Shown: positions 8,249 through 16,331 of the stretch, one piece after another
Numbering within the stretch: the first letter of the stretch is position 1
Layout: the number at the start of each line of letters is the position of its first letter
Assembly: GCF_003625475.1 (NCBI RefSeq)
Contig: NZ_RAIQ01000001.1
Location: 372,001 to 436,000 of the forward strand
Origin: Butyrivibrio sp. X503
GTDB taxonomy: Bacteria; Bacillota; Clostridia; Lachnospirales; Lachnospiraceae
DNA: 64,000 bases
Reading direction: 5' to 3'
The notes under the pieces: generated by a model
Told to the model about the DNA's origin: nothing
The model's input: only the letters and a program-made list of their open reading frames with translations
Databases searched by the model: none
Position numbers and translations under genes: made by a program

Positions 8249-8881
8249 TCAGAAGATATAGTAGCCTTTATTTCCTTCTGTTATCTTTATTCGTCCTTCG
8301 CACTTCTGCGTGAGGCCGTCTTTGATCCTATCCGCATCCTCTTCTTTTACACAGATATCGTACTGTACGTTTTCGGCATATCTCGGCTCATTTATCTTGA
8401 TATCGTTCTGCGTAAGATAGTACTGAACGTTATTGATCATATTGTAGTCAACTTCCAAAGTAAGAAGCTGTGAGTAGATCATCTCTCCCACTTCCGAAGC
8501 AGCGATCCCGGCTTGCGCCGCCTGAGTGTAGGCTCTTACAAGTCCGCCCGTTCCAAGAAGAACTCCTCCGAAATATCTCGTCACGATAATAAGCGTATCC
8601 GTCAGGCCTGCACCCGTAATCACTTCAAGGATGGGTTTACCCGCAGTTCCCGAAGGTTCTCCGTTATCACTGCATCTCGTGTTCTCACTGTTCTTTCCTA
8701 TAACATAGGCGTAGCAGTTGTGACGTGCGTCCCAATACTTCTTGGAAATCTCGGCAATTTTCTCTTCCGCTTCGGAAACCGACTTAACTCCGAATACGTG
8801 AGCTATGAATCGCGATTTCTTTTCAACGATCTCTCCTGTGCCGTCTTTAGTTATGATTTTATAGGATTTTATCTCGCTCAT
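8249..8881 (-). CDS. YigZ / IMPACT family protein (UPF0029)
   Basis: A 210-residue member of the YigZ/IMPACT family. The N-terminal domain carries the signature GEPSGTAGKPILEVI and the block TRYFGGVLLGTGGLVRAY; the C-terminal half is the family's ferredoxin-like domain. Eukaryotic IMPACT regulates the kinase GCN2; the bacterial role is not established. There is no Shine-Dalgarno sequence before ATG 8881. Instead an extended -10 (TGgTATACT, hexamer at 8895-8890) ends 8 bases before it, so the mRNA may be almost leaderless. Confidence 0.92.
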   Translation of the reverse strand: MSEIKSYKIITKDGTGEIVEKKSRFIAHVFGVKSVSEAEEKIAEISKKYWDARHNCYAYVIGKNSENTRCSDNGEPSGTAGKPILEVITGAGLTDTLIIVTRYFGGVLLGTGGLVRAYTQAAQAGIAASEVGEMIYSQLLTLEVDYNMINNVQYYLTQNDIKINEPRYAENVQYDICVKEEDADRIKDGLTQKCEGRIKITEGNKGYYIF

Positions 8882-8914
8882 AGGACTTTAGTATACCATA
8901 TTTCTCGTCATTTC

Positions 8915-8943
8915 TTTATTATATATGGATTTCATGTTATAAT
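8915..8943 (+). promoter_or_regulatory. Promoter of the class A PBP gene
   Basis: An extended -10 TGtTATAAT (hexamer 8938-8943) with a weak -35 TTTATT (8915-8920) at 17 bases. It overlaps the divergent YigZ-family promoter region. Confidence 0.6.
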
Positions 8944-8980
8944 TACCAAGTTAAATTGGATTAAACAGAGAGGTTTAAAT

Positions 8981-11791
8981 ATGAACTATGGAAAGAGAGG
9001 TATCGTGAACCAGGCTAAGGCCATAAGTTCAGGTACCAATAGATGGGGAAACAAGTTCGGACTTTTTGGATTTTGTTTTCTTCTGGCATTTGTAATAGGA
9101 CTTGGCGTAATAGGAGTAAGTGCGGGAATAGGTGTGTTTAACGGAATTAAAGACACCGCTAAGCCCGTTGAAGAAATTGATATGTCTCCCAAGGGAATGG
9201 CCTCCTATATCGTTGACATCGAAGGTAATCAGACAAATAAGCTTGTAGCCAAGGATGCCAACAGAATCCCTATAGGACAGGATCAAATTACAGACACTCT
9301 TGCTCATGCCTTTGTTGCAATCGAGGATGAAAGATTCTACGAGCATAACGGTATCGATATTCATGGTATTATCCGTGCCGGCTTTAAGTTCCTCTCCTCA
9401 GGTAACGCTTCGCAGGGTGCCAGTACAATAACCCAGCAGCTCATTAAGAATAACGCGTTTGAAGGTTGGGTTACCGAGACCAATCTCCTCCAGAAGGTTA
9501 AACGTAAGATTCAGGAGCAGTACCTTGCTATCCAGATTGAAAAAGAACATAGCAAGGAAGAAATACTTACCGAATACTTAAATACCATCAACCTTGGACA
9601 GAATACTCTTGGTGTTGAAGCTGCTTCCCGCAGATATTTCAACAAGCACGCCGATGAACTTAATCTCTCGGAGTGCGCGGTTATCGCTGCCATCACTTCC
9701 GCACCTACAAGATACAATCCTATATCTAACCCGGATAACAACCAGACAAGAAGAAAGATTGTTCTTAATAAGATGCTTGAGCAGGGATATATCACTCAGG
9801 TTGAGTATGACGAAGCAATGGCTGATGATGTATACTCACGTATCCAGGCCGTCAACAGCGAGAACAACGAGGATAACGCTGTAAATTCCTGGTTTGATGA
9901 CGCCCTTATCGATCAGCTTCTTAAAGATTTCCAGGAAAAGCTTGGAATGACTAAGGAGCAGGCAACTGCCAAACTGTACAGTGGCGGTGTTAAGGTTATT
10001 TCAACACAGGACCCTCGTATACAGAAAATTTGTGATGAAGTATATGAAAACGAAGAGTTATATCCTGCCGGAACCAAATATCTTCTTAACGTTGCTGTTA
10101 CCGTTAAGAAGGCTGACGGATCCATACAGAATTACAGTTCTGAAATGATGCAGAATTACTTTAAGGATGAAAACAACGACACGCCTTATACCAGCAAGGC
10201 ATTTAACAGACTGTTCAATTCTCCCGATGAAGCTCAGGAATGCGCAGATTATTATATTGATGCCATCGTCGGCGAGGGTGAAGAACTTGTCGGAGATCCC
10301 TATGTAAGAAAAATTCCTCAGCCTCAGGTTTCAATTACTGTCGAGGACCAGCATACAGGTCATATTGTTGCTTTAGTCGGAGGAAGAGGTGAAAAGACTG
10401 ATAACAGAGCCTTTAACAGAGCTACCGCTTCTCCCAGACAGCCCGGATCTACATTTAAGATCATGTCAACGTACCTTCCCGGTATCGACAGCGGCAAGAT
10501 AACACTTGCCTCCGTATTCCAGGATGTTCCCATATCTTACGGTAAAGGCGGTAAAGTTGTAAGAGACTGGTGGGGAAGTTCAAACGGCGAATGGTATACA
10601 GCAAGACGAGCAATCACAAGATCTGCCAACGTACCTACCGTTCAGATGTTTGCAGTAGTAACTCCCGAGCTTGGATATGAATATCTCCAAAAGCTGGGAT
10701 TCACAACGCTGGTTGGTGAAGAAGGCTATAAGGGCGACAAGGGTGTAAACGATATTCATCTGGCTACCGCCCTCGGAGGACTTACAAACGGTGTTTACAA
10801 TTCCGAGCTAAACGCAGGTTATGCTACCATTGCCAACGGCGGTGTATATATTAAGCCCAAGCTTTACACCAAAGTTTTGGATTACGACGGAAGTGTTCTT
10901 ATTGATAATGAGGAACCTGAGACAAGAGAGGTAATATCGGAAGCAGCCGCATTTGTACTTACAAGTGCGATGAAAGACGTTGTAACGGGATCCGGAGGAA
11001 CAGGTTCATCCGTTAATTTCGGAACAACTCCTATTGCAGGTAAGACAGGTACAACATCCGATTATAACGACGTATGGTTTGCCGGATACACCAATTACTA
11101 CACAGCAACAACCTGGACCGGTTTTGATAATAACGAAAAGCTTAAAACCAGCGATGAGAAGAACTTCTCAAAGACGATGTGGAGAGCTGTAATGGAAAAG
11201 ATTCATGAAGGTCTTCCTTCTTCAGAATTCCCTCAGCCTTCATCCGGTTTGGTTACCAGAACAATTTGTTCTGAATCGGGTAAGCTTCCTATTGAAGGAG
11301 TTTGCGACGGAACACTCAAGAGCGAGATTTTTGTAGAGGGCACAGAACCCACAGAGACATGTGACGTACACTATCAGGGTGAGGTCTGCGCATTTGACGG
11401 TCGTCCCGCTTCAGAGTGGTGTCCTTTCAAAACGCAGGGTGTATGTTCAACACATCCCGCACCTCCTGCGGAAGCAGCTGCTCTGTATGTAAACGGAGTT
11501 GATCCAAACTCCTCATATACAACAACAACTGACGAAGAAGGTAATACCGTTACCGTTCCAAATACCTGTCACCATACAGTTGAGTTCATGCAACAGGATG
11601 GAATAGAAGGTATACTTGCGGGAGAAAGAGCCGAAATGGAGCGAAGAGCCGCAGAAGCCGCTGCAGCTGCAGCAGCCGAAGGACAGGCACCTCCGGCAGG
11701 CGGAGATCCAAATGCAGGTCTTCCCGCACCTCCGGCACCGCCCGGACCTACACCGCCTCCTATCTCTGAGGATGTTGCCGCAGGTAACTAA
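8981..11791 (+). CDS. Class A penicillin-binding protein (PBP1A type)
   Basis: A 936-residue bifunctional peptidoglycan synthase. It has a cytoplasmic tail, a membrane anchor (about 26-52), a GT51 glycosyltransferase domain with catalytic Glu115 in EDERFYEHNGID and the QGASTITQQL motif, and a transpeptidase domain with S490-T-F-K493, S548-A-N and K688-T-G-T. The end is Ala-rich then Pro-rich (about 890-936). It polymerises lipid II and crosslinks the strands outside the membrane. The frame stays open upstream, but ATG 8981 has AGAGAGG 7 bases before it and begins just before the membrane anchor. A tRNA-Leu gene follows. Confidence 0.95.
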   Translation: MNYGKRGIVNQAKAISSGTNRWGNKFGLFGFCFLLAFVIGLGVIGVSAGIGVFNGIKDTAKPVEEIDMSPKGMASYIVDIEGNQTNKLVAKDANRIPIGQDQITDTLAHAFVAIEDERFYEHNGIDIHGIIRAGFKFLSSGNASQGASTITQQLIKNNAFEGWVTETNLLQKVKRKIQEQYLAIQIEKEHSKEEILTEYLNTINLGQNTLGVEAASRRYFNKHADELNLSECAVIAAITSAPTRYNPISNPDNNQTRRKIVLNKMLEQGYITQVEYDEAMADDVYSRIQAVNSENNEDNAVNSWFDDALIDQLLKDFQEKLGMTKEQATAKLYSGGVKVISTQDPRIQKICDEVYENEELYPAGTKYLLNVAVTVKKADGSIQNYSSEMMQNYFKDENNDTPYTSKAFNRLFNSPDEAQECADYYIDAIVGEGEELVGDPYVRKIPQPQVSITVEDQHTGHIVALVGGRGEKTDNRAFNRATASPRQPGSTFKIMSTYLPGIDSGKITLASVFQDVPISYGKGGKVVRDWWGSSNGEWYTARRAITRSANVPTVQMFAVVTPELGYEYLQKLGFTTLVGEEGYKGDKGVNDIHLATALGGLTNGVYNSELNAGYATIANGGVYIKPKLYTKVLDYDGSVLIDNEEPETREVISEAAAFVLTSAMKDVVTGSGGTGSSVNFGTTPIAGKTGTTSDYNDVWFAGYTNYYTATTWTGFDNNEKLKTSDEKNFSKTMWRAVMEKIHEGLPSSEFPQPSSGLVTRTICSESGKLPIEGVCDGTLKSEIFVEGTEPTETCDVHYQGEVCAFDGRPASEWCPFKTQGVCSTHPAPPAEAAALYVNGVDPNSSYTTTTDEEGNTVTVPNTCHHTVEFMQQDGIEGILAGERAEMERRAAEAAAAAAAEGQAPPAGGDPNAGLPAPPAPPGPTPPPISEDVAAGN

Positions 11792-11807
11792 AAAGCTTTA
11801 ATTTCAG

Positions 11808-11836
11808 TTGCAAACATAGTTCAATCTATGTATAAT
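11808..11836 (+). promoter_or_regulatory. Promoter of tRNA-Leu
   Basis: TTGCAA (11808-11813), a 17-base spacer and perfect -10 TATAAT (11831-11836). Transcription would begin near 11843, at the base of the leader hairpin. Confidence 0.85.
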
Positions 11837-11844
11837 CAAATATG

Positions 11845-11866
11845 TTGTCGCCCGCAAGGGCGACAA
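11845..11866 (+). other. Leader hairpin directly before tRNA-Leu
   Basis: A perfect 9-bp stem (11845-11853 with 11858-11866) capped by a GCAA tetraloop. It begins about 2 bases after the predicted transcription start and ends 3 bases before the mature tRNA. There is no T-run, so it is not a terminator. Confidence 0.75.
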
Positions 11867-11869
11867 TGA

Positions 11870-11950
11870 GCGGATGTGGCGGAATTGGCAGACGCGCTAG
11901 ATTTAGGTTCTAGTGTCTCCGACGTGCAGGTTCAAGTCCTGTCATCCGCA
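11870..11950 (+). tRNA. tRNA-Leu (UAG)
   Basis: An 81-base class II tRNA: acceptor GCGGATG/CATCCGC, anticodon loop TTTAGGT giving UAG, a short variable arm and the T loop TTCAAGT. CCA is not encoded. It has its own promoter and terminator. Confidence 0.97.
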
Positions 11951-11953
11951 GCT

Positions 11954-11986
11954 AAGTGGAAAGCATATACAGCTTTCCACTTTTTT
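11954..11986 (+). terminator. Terminator of tRNA-Leu
   Basis: An 11-bp perfect stem (11954-11964 with 11972-11982) runs into TTTTTT, four bases after the tRNA. Confidence 0.92.
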
Positions 11987-12058
11987 GTAGCGCAAAAACG
12001 GCAAGCGGATGTATGCTTATATATATAAATGTTCAGTGTTTTTTGAGGGGAATGCATC

Positions 12059-13432
12059 ATGGATCAAAATAACAACAGGATAACTCAAGGCCCTATTTTC
12101 AAAGGGATGCTTGTCTATTTCGTCACCCTTTTGGTTGGCGCTTTTTTTCAACAATTTTACAATACAGTTGACGCCGTTATAGTCGGTAACGTAGTCGGCG
12201 CAGACGGTCTTGCCGCAGTCGGAGGTTCCGCTGCCACTATCGTAAATATATTCGTCGGCTTTTTTATGGGCTTGTCATCGGGAGCAACCGTTGTCATAGC
12301 ACAGTTTTTCGGCGCCAAGCAGGAAAAAGAGGTTGAAAAAGCCGTTCATACCGCCATCGCTATCGCTCTGGCAGGAGGAGTCTTTATAACTGTTATCGGT
12401 TTTACCATTACCCCTCATGTAATTTCTATCATGAAAACAGCTGAGAGGATCAAAGATCCATCTATCACTTATCTTAGGATCTTTTTCCTGGGTATGACCG
12501 CGAACCTGGTTTACAACATGGGTGCGGGCATCTTAAGAGCAGTCGGTGATTCCAAAAGACCTCTGATAGTTCTTATTATCAGCTGCTTTACAAACGTCGG
12601 CTTGGATCTTTTCTTTGTGGTTGTCCTTAAAATGGGCTATATGAGCGTTAAAATGGGCGTTATCGGTGTAGCTGTTGCAACCATACTATGTCAGCTCCTT
12701 AGCGCCGTTATTGTGGTAATAATGCTCATAAGAAGCAAGGATATATATAAGCTGACTCTACACAAGATCCGCTTTGACAGGCAAATGTTTACCAAGATAA
12801 TCAGGATAGGGCTTCCGGCAGGCATTCAGTCGACAATGTACACTTTCTCAAATGCACTTATACAGACTTCGATCAACAAACTCGGAATCGATTATACCGC
12901 AGCGTGGGCTGCTTACGGCAAGATCGATGTCGTATTCTGGATGGCTGTAAATGCGATCGGAACTTCCGTCACAACCTTTGCCGGACAGAATTTCGGAGCC
13001 GGTAAATACGACCGCGTAAAAAAGAGCACGGGTTACGCCTTTGTCATTGCTCTTCTTATAACCATACCGCTCAGTACGGTTATGTATTTTTACAGTGAAA
13101 TACTGCTTAGGATATTTATCAAAGACAGCGCCGAAGTCATCAGGATTGGAATACAGATGGTCAGATTCCTTGTTCCTTTCTATGTAACTTACATATCCGT
13201 AGAGATCTTTTCGGGCGTGCTAAGAGCCATGGGTTCGGCACTGATTCCAATGATAATTACACTCAGCGGAATATGCGCTCTCAGAGTTATTTGGATCCTC
13301 ACCGCGTTCCCTATCTTCAAGACGGTTGAGACGGTCGAAGCAAGCTATCCCATAACGTGGATCGTAACTTCGATACTGTTCCTTATTTACTACCTGTATT
13401 TCACAAAAAAGCGCATCAAGAACGCAGCTTAA
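12059..13432 (+). CDS. MATE family efflux transporter
   Basis: A 457-residue polytopic protein of the multidrug and toxic compound extrusion family (MatE repeated twice, about twelve membrane segments). The first repeat opens with FQQFYNTVDAVIVGNVVGAD and the second contains GLPAGIQSTMYTFSNALIQ. Such proteins export cationic compounds using a Na+ or H+ gradient; the substrate cannot be read from sequence. GAGGGG lies 8 bases before ATG 12059. It appears monocistronic. Confidence 0.93.
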   Translation: MDQNNNRITQGPIFKGMLVYFVTLLVGAFFQQFYNTVDAVIVGNVVGADGLAAVGGSAATIVNIFVGFFMGLSSGATVVIAQFFGAKQEKEVEKAVHTAIAIALAGGVFITVIGFTITPHVISIMKTAERIKDPSITYLRIFFLGMTANLVYNMGAGILRAVGDSKRPLIVLIISCFTNVGLDLFFVVVLKMGYMSVKMGVIGVAVATILCQLLSAVIVVIMLIRSKDIYKLTLHKIRFDRQMFTKIIRIGLPAGIQSTMYTFSNALIQTSINKLGIDYTAAWAAYGKIDVVFWMAVNAIGTSVTTFAGQNFGAGKYDRVKKSTGYAFVIALLITIPLSTVMYFYSEILLRIFIKDSAEVIRIGIQMVRFLVPFYVTYISVEIFSGVLRAMGSALIPMIITLSGICALRVIWILTAFPIFKTVETVEASYPITWIVTSILFLIYYLYFTKKRIKNAA

Positions 13433-13471
13433 AGAAGCGCAAAAACTGAGATATTTAAGTCATAAAGTAGT

Positions 13472-13500
13472 TAGTGCTTTCTTTCTTCTTTTGGTACAAT
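13472..13500 (+). promoter_or_regulatory. Probable promoter of the DUF4867-like gene
   Basis: An extended -10 TGgTACAAT (hexamer 13495-13500) with only a poor -35 at the expected distance. It lies 77 bases before the start codon, in a 144-base gap. Confidence 0.45.
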
Positions 13501-13576
13501 GGATAAATGAGAAGTATTCTCACGATTGTATTTACGGAAATAATACCGCGCAGACAGCGGTCTGAAAGGAGAAAGC

Positions 13577-14221
13577 ATGAAAATATATAATGTTACGGAT
13601 CCCGAGTTTACAAACTACGGAAGGATCATCGAGGGTTACGAAGAAGAAAAGAAGCAGATCATGGAGGCTTTAAGAGATAAGACTCCCATTCCGGAGGGCA
13701 CAGATTATGTTGCCGAGGAGCCTGCTCTCCAGTCACTTCCTGCAACAGATGTGATCACAAACAGCCTCTTTGGCGGATCACCCATGCAGTTTGGATGGTG
13801 CAACGGACACAATACCAAGCTCAACTGCCTTGAATATCATCGTTCAAGCGAGATCAACATGGGCTCTACAGACTTTATCCTTCTTCTTGCAAAAAGAGAA
13901 GAAATCGTAGACCACAAGATTGATTCTAGCAAGGTAAAGGCTTTCCTTTGCCCCAAGGGAGTTATGATCGAAGTTTACGCAACAGCACTTCACTATGCTC
14001 CTTGCCAGGCAAGCAAAGATTCCGGTTTCCAGGTTCTTGTAGGACTTCCCAAGGGAACAAACGTAGGTAAGCCTGATTTCAAGCCTGCCAACACAGAGGA
14101 TACACTCCTCACAGCTACCAATAAGTGGCTTCTTGCTCACGAAGAGTCTTCAGAGGCTAAGGGCGGCGCTGTAGTAGGTATCACAGGCGTGAATATCGAT
14201 ATCGCAGGAGATCTCAATTAA
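13577..14221 (+). CDS. DUF4867-like protein, cupin-like
   Basis: A 214-residue soluble protein with no membrane segment, recalled as similar to DUF4867 proteins common in gut and rumen Firmicutes. The middle has a cupin-like run (NTKLNCLEYHRSSEINMG then FILLLAKREE), with His and Glu placed as in metal-binding beta barrels, and the end reads GVNIDIAGDLN. By analogy with cupin sugar isomerases or lyases it may act on a small carbohydrate or organic acid, but this is not shown. AAAGGAG precedes ATG 13577. It is a single gene between a promoter and a terminator. Confidence 0.65.
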   Translation: MKIYNVTDPEFTNYGRIIEGYEEEKKQIMEALRDKTPIPEGTDYVAEEPALQSLPATDVITNSLFGGSPMQFGWCNGHNTKLNCLEYHRSSEINMGSTDFILLLAKREEIVDHKIDSSKVKAFLCPKGVMIEVYATALHYAPCQASKDSGFQVLVGLPKGTNVGKPDFKPANTEDTLLTATNKWLLAHEESSEAKGGAVVGITGVNIDIAGDLN

Positions 14222-14234
14222 TTATATAAATCAA

Positions 14235-14266
14235 GGCCATGGAACATCGCTTCCATGGCCCTTTTT
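14235..14266 (+). terminator. Terminator of the DUF4867-like gene
   Basis: A 10-bp perfect stem (14235-14244 with 14251-14260) followed by CTTTTT. Confidence 0.9.
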
Positions 14267-14308
14267 CTATTTGAAAGTATGACACTAAATATGACACGAG
14301 CAAAATAA

Positions 14309-14340
14309 AAACCACTCAAACGCGTTGTTTGAGTGGTTTT
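14309..14340. terminator. Terminator of the six-tRNA operon
   Basis: A 12-bp perfect stem (14309-14320 with 14328-14339). On the minus strand it runs into a T-rich stretch just after tRNA-Lys; on the plus strand it is also followed by TTTT. Confidence 0.88.
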
Positions 14341-14346
14341 AAATCA

Positions 14347-14419
14347 TGAGACATGGGGGATTCGAACCCCCGACAACTTGATTAAAAGTCAAGTGCTCTA
14401 CCACCTGAGCTAATATCCC
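14347..14419 (-). tRNA. tRNA-Lys (UUU)
   Basis: 73 bases. The anticodon stem CTTGA/TCAAG encloses loop CTTTTAA, giving UUU. It is the last gene of the minus-strand tRNA operon; CCA is not encoded. Confidence 0.97.
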
Positions 14420-14456
14420 ATATATTATGCAATTGCGCGACGAGATTCGACGCTAA

Positions 14457-14528
14457 CTGGGCTAGCGGGATTCGAACCCTCGTATGCAGCAGTCAAAGTG
14501 CTGTGCCTTACCACTTGGCGATAGCCCA
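14457..14528 (-). tRNA. tRNA-Gln (UUG)
   Basis: 72 bases. Acceptor TGGGCTA/TAGCCCA with discriminator G; anticodon loop CTTTGAC gives UUG. The U1-A72 pair is typical of tRNA-Gln. Confidence 0.97.
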
Positions 14529-14576
14529 ATGTTGTAAAAGCATAGTAAGCATATTCCGCTGTAGCAATTACAAGCG

Positions 14577-14651
14577 GGTGGCTAGAGGGACTCGAACCCT
14601 CGGTCTCCAGAACCACAATCTGGCGCGTTAACCAACTACGCTATAGCCACC
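14577..14651 (-). tRNA. tRNA-His (GUG)
   Basis: 75 bases counting the encoded G-1 (14651), which pairs with discriminator C (14577), the hallmark of tRNA-His. Anticodon loop TTGTGGT gives GUG. Confidence 0.97.
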
Positions 14652-14733
14652 ATGTATGGTCACACATGGTTTACTGCAATATCATGTGTTCTATTCGGAA
14701 ACATATAATGCTTCCTGTTTAATAAAAAAGAAG

Positions 14734-14807
<74 letters not shown>

Positions 14808-14817
14808 ACGTTCAAGG

Positions 14818-14943
14818 TGAGTAGATTGAGCCAATGCAGATAAGCTCTGCTCTGGGACTCTCACTAAACTCGGCAAGCCTCGTTAAGTGTTCGCCCATGG
14901 TTCGCACTAGCTTCGTAAAAAACCTCAGCAAGTGCTCTACTCA
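14818..14943 (-). ncRNA. Unassigned multibranched RNA inside the tRNA operon
   Basis: The 126-base spacer between tRNA-Gly and tRNA-Arg folds by eye into a closed multibranch structure. An 8-bp closing stem pairs TGAGTAGA (14943-14936) with TCTACTCA (14825-14818). Arm A (14935-14904) has 5 bp, a T.T mismatch and 3 bp; arm B (14889-14862) has 4 bp, a T.T mismatch and 3 bp; arm C (14855-14831) has 3 bp, an internal loop and 5 bp. It starts one base after tRNA-Gly and ends 10 bases before tRNA-Arg. It has no open reading frame of note and was not recognised as a known RNA. Only the pairing is seen; the function is unknown. Confidence 0.6.
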
Positions 14944-14944
14944 A

Positions 14945-15015
14945 AGCGGGTGATGGGAATCGAACCCACGTATCTAGCTTGGAAGGCTAGTGTTCTACCA
15001 TTGAACTACACCCGC
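14945..15015 (-). tRNA. tRNA-Gly (UCC)
   Basis: 71 bases. Anticodon loop CTTCCAA gives UCC; acceptor GCGGGTG/CACCCGC with discriminator T. Confidence 0.97.
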
Positions 15016-15048
15016 GTGTATTCTGTCTGCGATACGGTGGCTTCTTAA

Positions 15049-15123
15049 TCGGGGTGACAGGATTCGAACCTGCGACCCCCTGCTCCCAAAGCAGGTGCTC
15101 TAGCCAAGCTGAGCCACACCCCG
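15049..15123 (-). tRNA. tRNA-Pro (UGG)
   Basis: 75 bases. Anticodon loop TTTGGGA gives UGG; acceptor CGGGGTG/CACCCCG. It is the first gene of the minus-strand operon Pro-Gly-(RNA)-Arg-His-Gln-Lys. Confidence 0.97.
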
Positions 15124-15133
15124 TCTGGTTCGC

Positions 15134-15155
15134 CGTTGTGGCTTAAGCCGTAACG
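15134..15155 (-). other. Leader hairpin of the tRNA operon
   Basis: CGTT and AACG close an inner GGC-UUAA-GCC hairpin, with an AC/AC internal loop. It lies between the promoter and tRNA-Pro, 10 bases before the mature tRNA. There is no T-run. Confidence 0.55.
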
Positions 15156-15163
15156 CGAGATTT

Positions 15164-15193
15164 ATTATATAATGATTCTCGATAGCTTGTCAA
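15164..15193 (-). promoter_or_regulatory. Promoter of the six-tRNA operon
   Basis: Perfect TTGACA (15193-15188) and perfect TATAAT (15169-15164), 18 bases apart. It is about 40 bases upstream of tRNA-Pro. Confidence 0.88.
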
Positions 15194-15208
15194 CAACTAT
15201 TTTATCAA

Positions 15209-15688
15209 TTATAAATATTTGATTTCAGCGTCAACTCTGTCTCCGTCTATGGTTAGGATGATATAGCTTGGGCGCCTTCCCTCCTGTCTGGGATATGACA
15301 AACTTCCGGGGTTAAACACGTATACTCCGCCCATAGTCTTGGCTACAGGCTTATGAGTGTGCCCAAAGCATATGATCTCCGCTCCGCGCGACATTCCTTC
15401 CGCCCTTATGTTCTCAAGATCCATGGATACAAGGTACATATGCCCATGAGTAAGGAAAACTCTGTGCCCGTCCAGAGTAAAATCTAGCTCTCTTTTTAAA
15501 GTAGAGAAAAAGTCGTTGTTTCCGGACACAAAATACACGGGACAGTCAGCTGCGATCGCAAATTTACCCTCTGAGCCCTCGAAATCGCCACAGTGTATTA
15601 TTCCGTCAAGTTTTCCTTCTATATCAAGAACCTTGTAAAAGTTGTCGTCTCTTCCGTGAGTATCACTCACCATCAAATACTTGTGCAT
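15209..15688 (-). CDS. YfcE/MJ0936-type metallophosphoesterase
   Basis: A 159-residue calcineurin-like phosphodiesterase. All metal-binding motifs are present: SDTHGR, HCGDFE, SGNND, THGH and GHTH. Family members hydrolyse phosphodiesters with two divalent metals; the natural substrate is unknown. It is the last gene of a four-gene minus-strand unit (rlmL-like, amidase-like, rdgB, this gene) and starts 22 bases after rdgB. Confidence 0.93.
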   Translation of the reverse strand: MHKYLMVSDTHGRDDNFYKVLDIEGKLDGIIHCGDFEGSEGKFAIAADCPVYFVSGNNDFFSTLKRELDFTLDGHRVFLTHGHMYLVSMDLENIRAEGMSRGAEIICFGHTHKPVAKTMGGVYVFNPGSLSYPRQEGRRPSYIILTIDGDRVDAEIKYL

Positions 15689-15710
15689 CTCTATCTCCCG
15701 TCAAGGATCG

Positions 15711-16331
15711 TTATGACAGCTCCGCTTTCAAAAGCTCAGCCATCTTGCGAAGCGCCTGCCCTCTGTGGCTGATCGCATTTTTCTCATCAGCGGAGATTTC
15801 TGCACTGGTCTTTCCGTACTCAGGTAAAAAGAATATCGGATCATAGCCGAATCCGCCTGTTCCCGCTATCTTGTAGCCTATAATGCCTTCCATGTTGCCG
15901 ATGGTAGAAAGCTCTTTTCCTCCGGGTAAAACCGCAGATATTGCACATACAAATCTCGCGGTACGTTTTTCATCGGGAACACCGCTAAGTCTCTCGATAA
16001 TATTGTTGTTCTTCTCTGTATAAGACGTATCTCTGCCCATATATCTGGCTGAATAGATTCCGGGCTCTTTGTTAAGATAATCAACCTCAAGTCCCGAATC
16101 ATCGGCAAGAACTATGGTCTCCTTGGCCGCCTCAGGGTCTTTTTCCTTGATAAGCTCATACACTCCTCTTGCCTTGATCATTGAGTTTTCGGCAAAAGTC
16201 GTGCCGTTTTCTTCGATATCACCGTCCACGCCGGCTTCTTTCATAGAAAGGATCTCGGCTCCAAGCTCACCCAAAATCCCGCGTATTTCTCTCATTTTGT
16301 CCTTGTTTCCTGTAGCAAATACTATCTTCAT
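15711..16331 (-). CDS. rdgB: XTP/dITP pyrophosphatase RdgB
   Basis: A 206-residue HAM1/RdgB enzyme that hydrolyses non-canonical purine triphosphates (XTP, dITP) to keep them out of nucleic acids. Motifs are FATGNKDKMREI at the N-terminus, LADDSGLEVDYL in the middle and SHRGQAL near the C-terminus. Its ATG overlaps the stop of the amidase-like gene (ATGA), which points to translational coupling. Confidence 0.96.
   Translation of the reverse strand: MKIVFATGNKDKMREIRGILGELGAEILSMKEAGVDGDIEENGTTFAENSMIKARGVYELIKEKDPEAAKETIVLADDSGLEVDYLNKEPGIYSARYMGRDTSYTEKNNNIIERLSGVPDEKRTARFVCAISAVLPGGKELSTIGNMEGIIGYKIAGTGGFGYDPIFFLPEYGKTSAEISADEKNAISHRGQALRKMAELLKAELS

Noticed and set aside
8513..8980. Open frame extending the class A PBP by 156 codons upstream
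   Set aside because: It is antisense to the YigZ-family gene, has no ribosome binding site, and ATG 8981 has AGAGAGG and starts just before the membrane anchor.
11845..11866. Terminator of the PBP gene
   Set aside because: The hairpin lies downstream of a consensus promoter and no T-run follows it.
14652..14733. Terminator or second promoter between tRNA-Arg and tRNA-His
   Set aside because: A T-rich stretch is present but has no stem before it, and no good -35/-10 pair was found.
14818..14943. Degenerate tRNA gene
   Set aside because: The branch order is cloverleaf-like, but arms are too long and there is no T loop or plausible anticodon loop.
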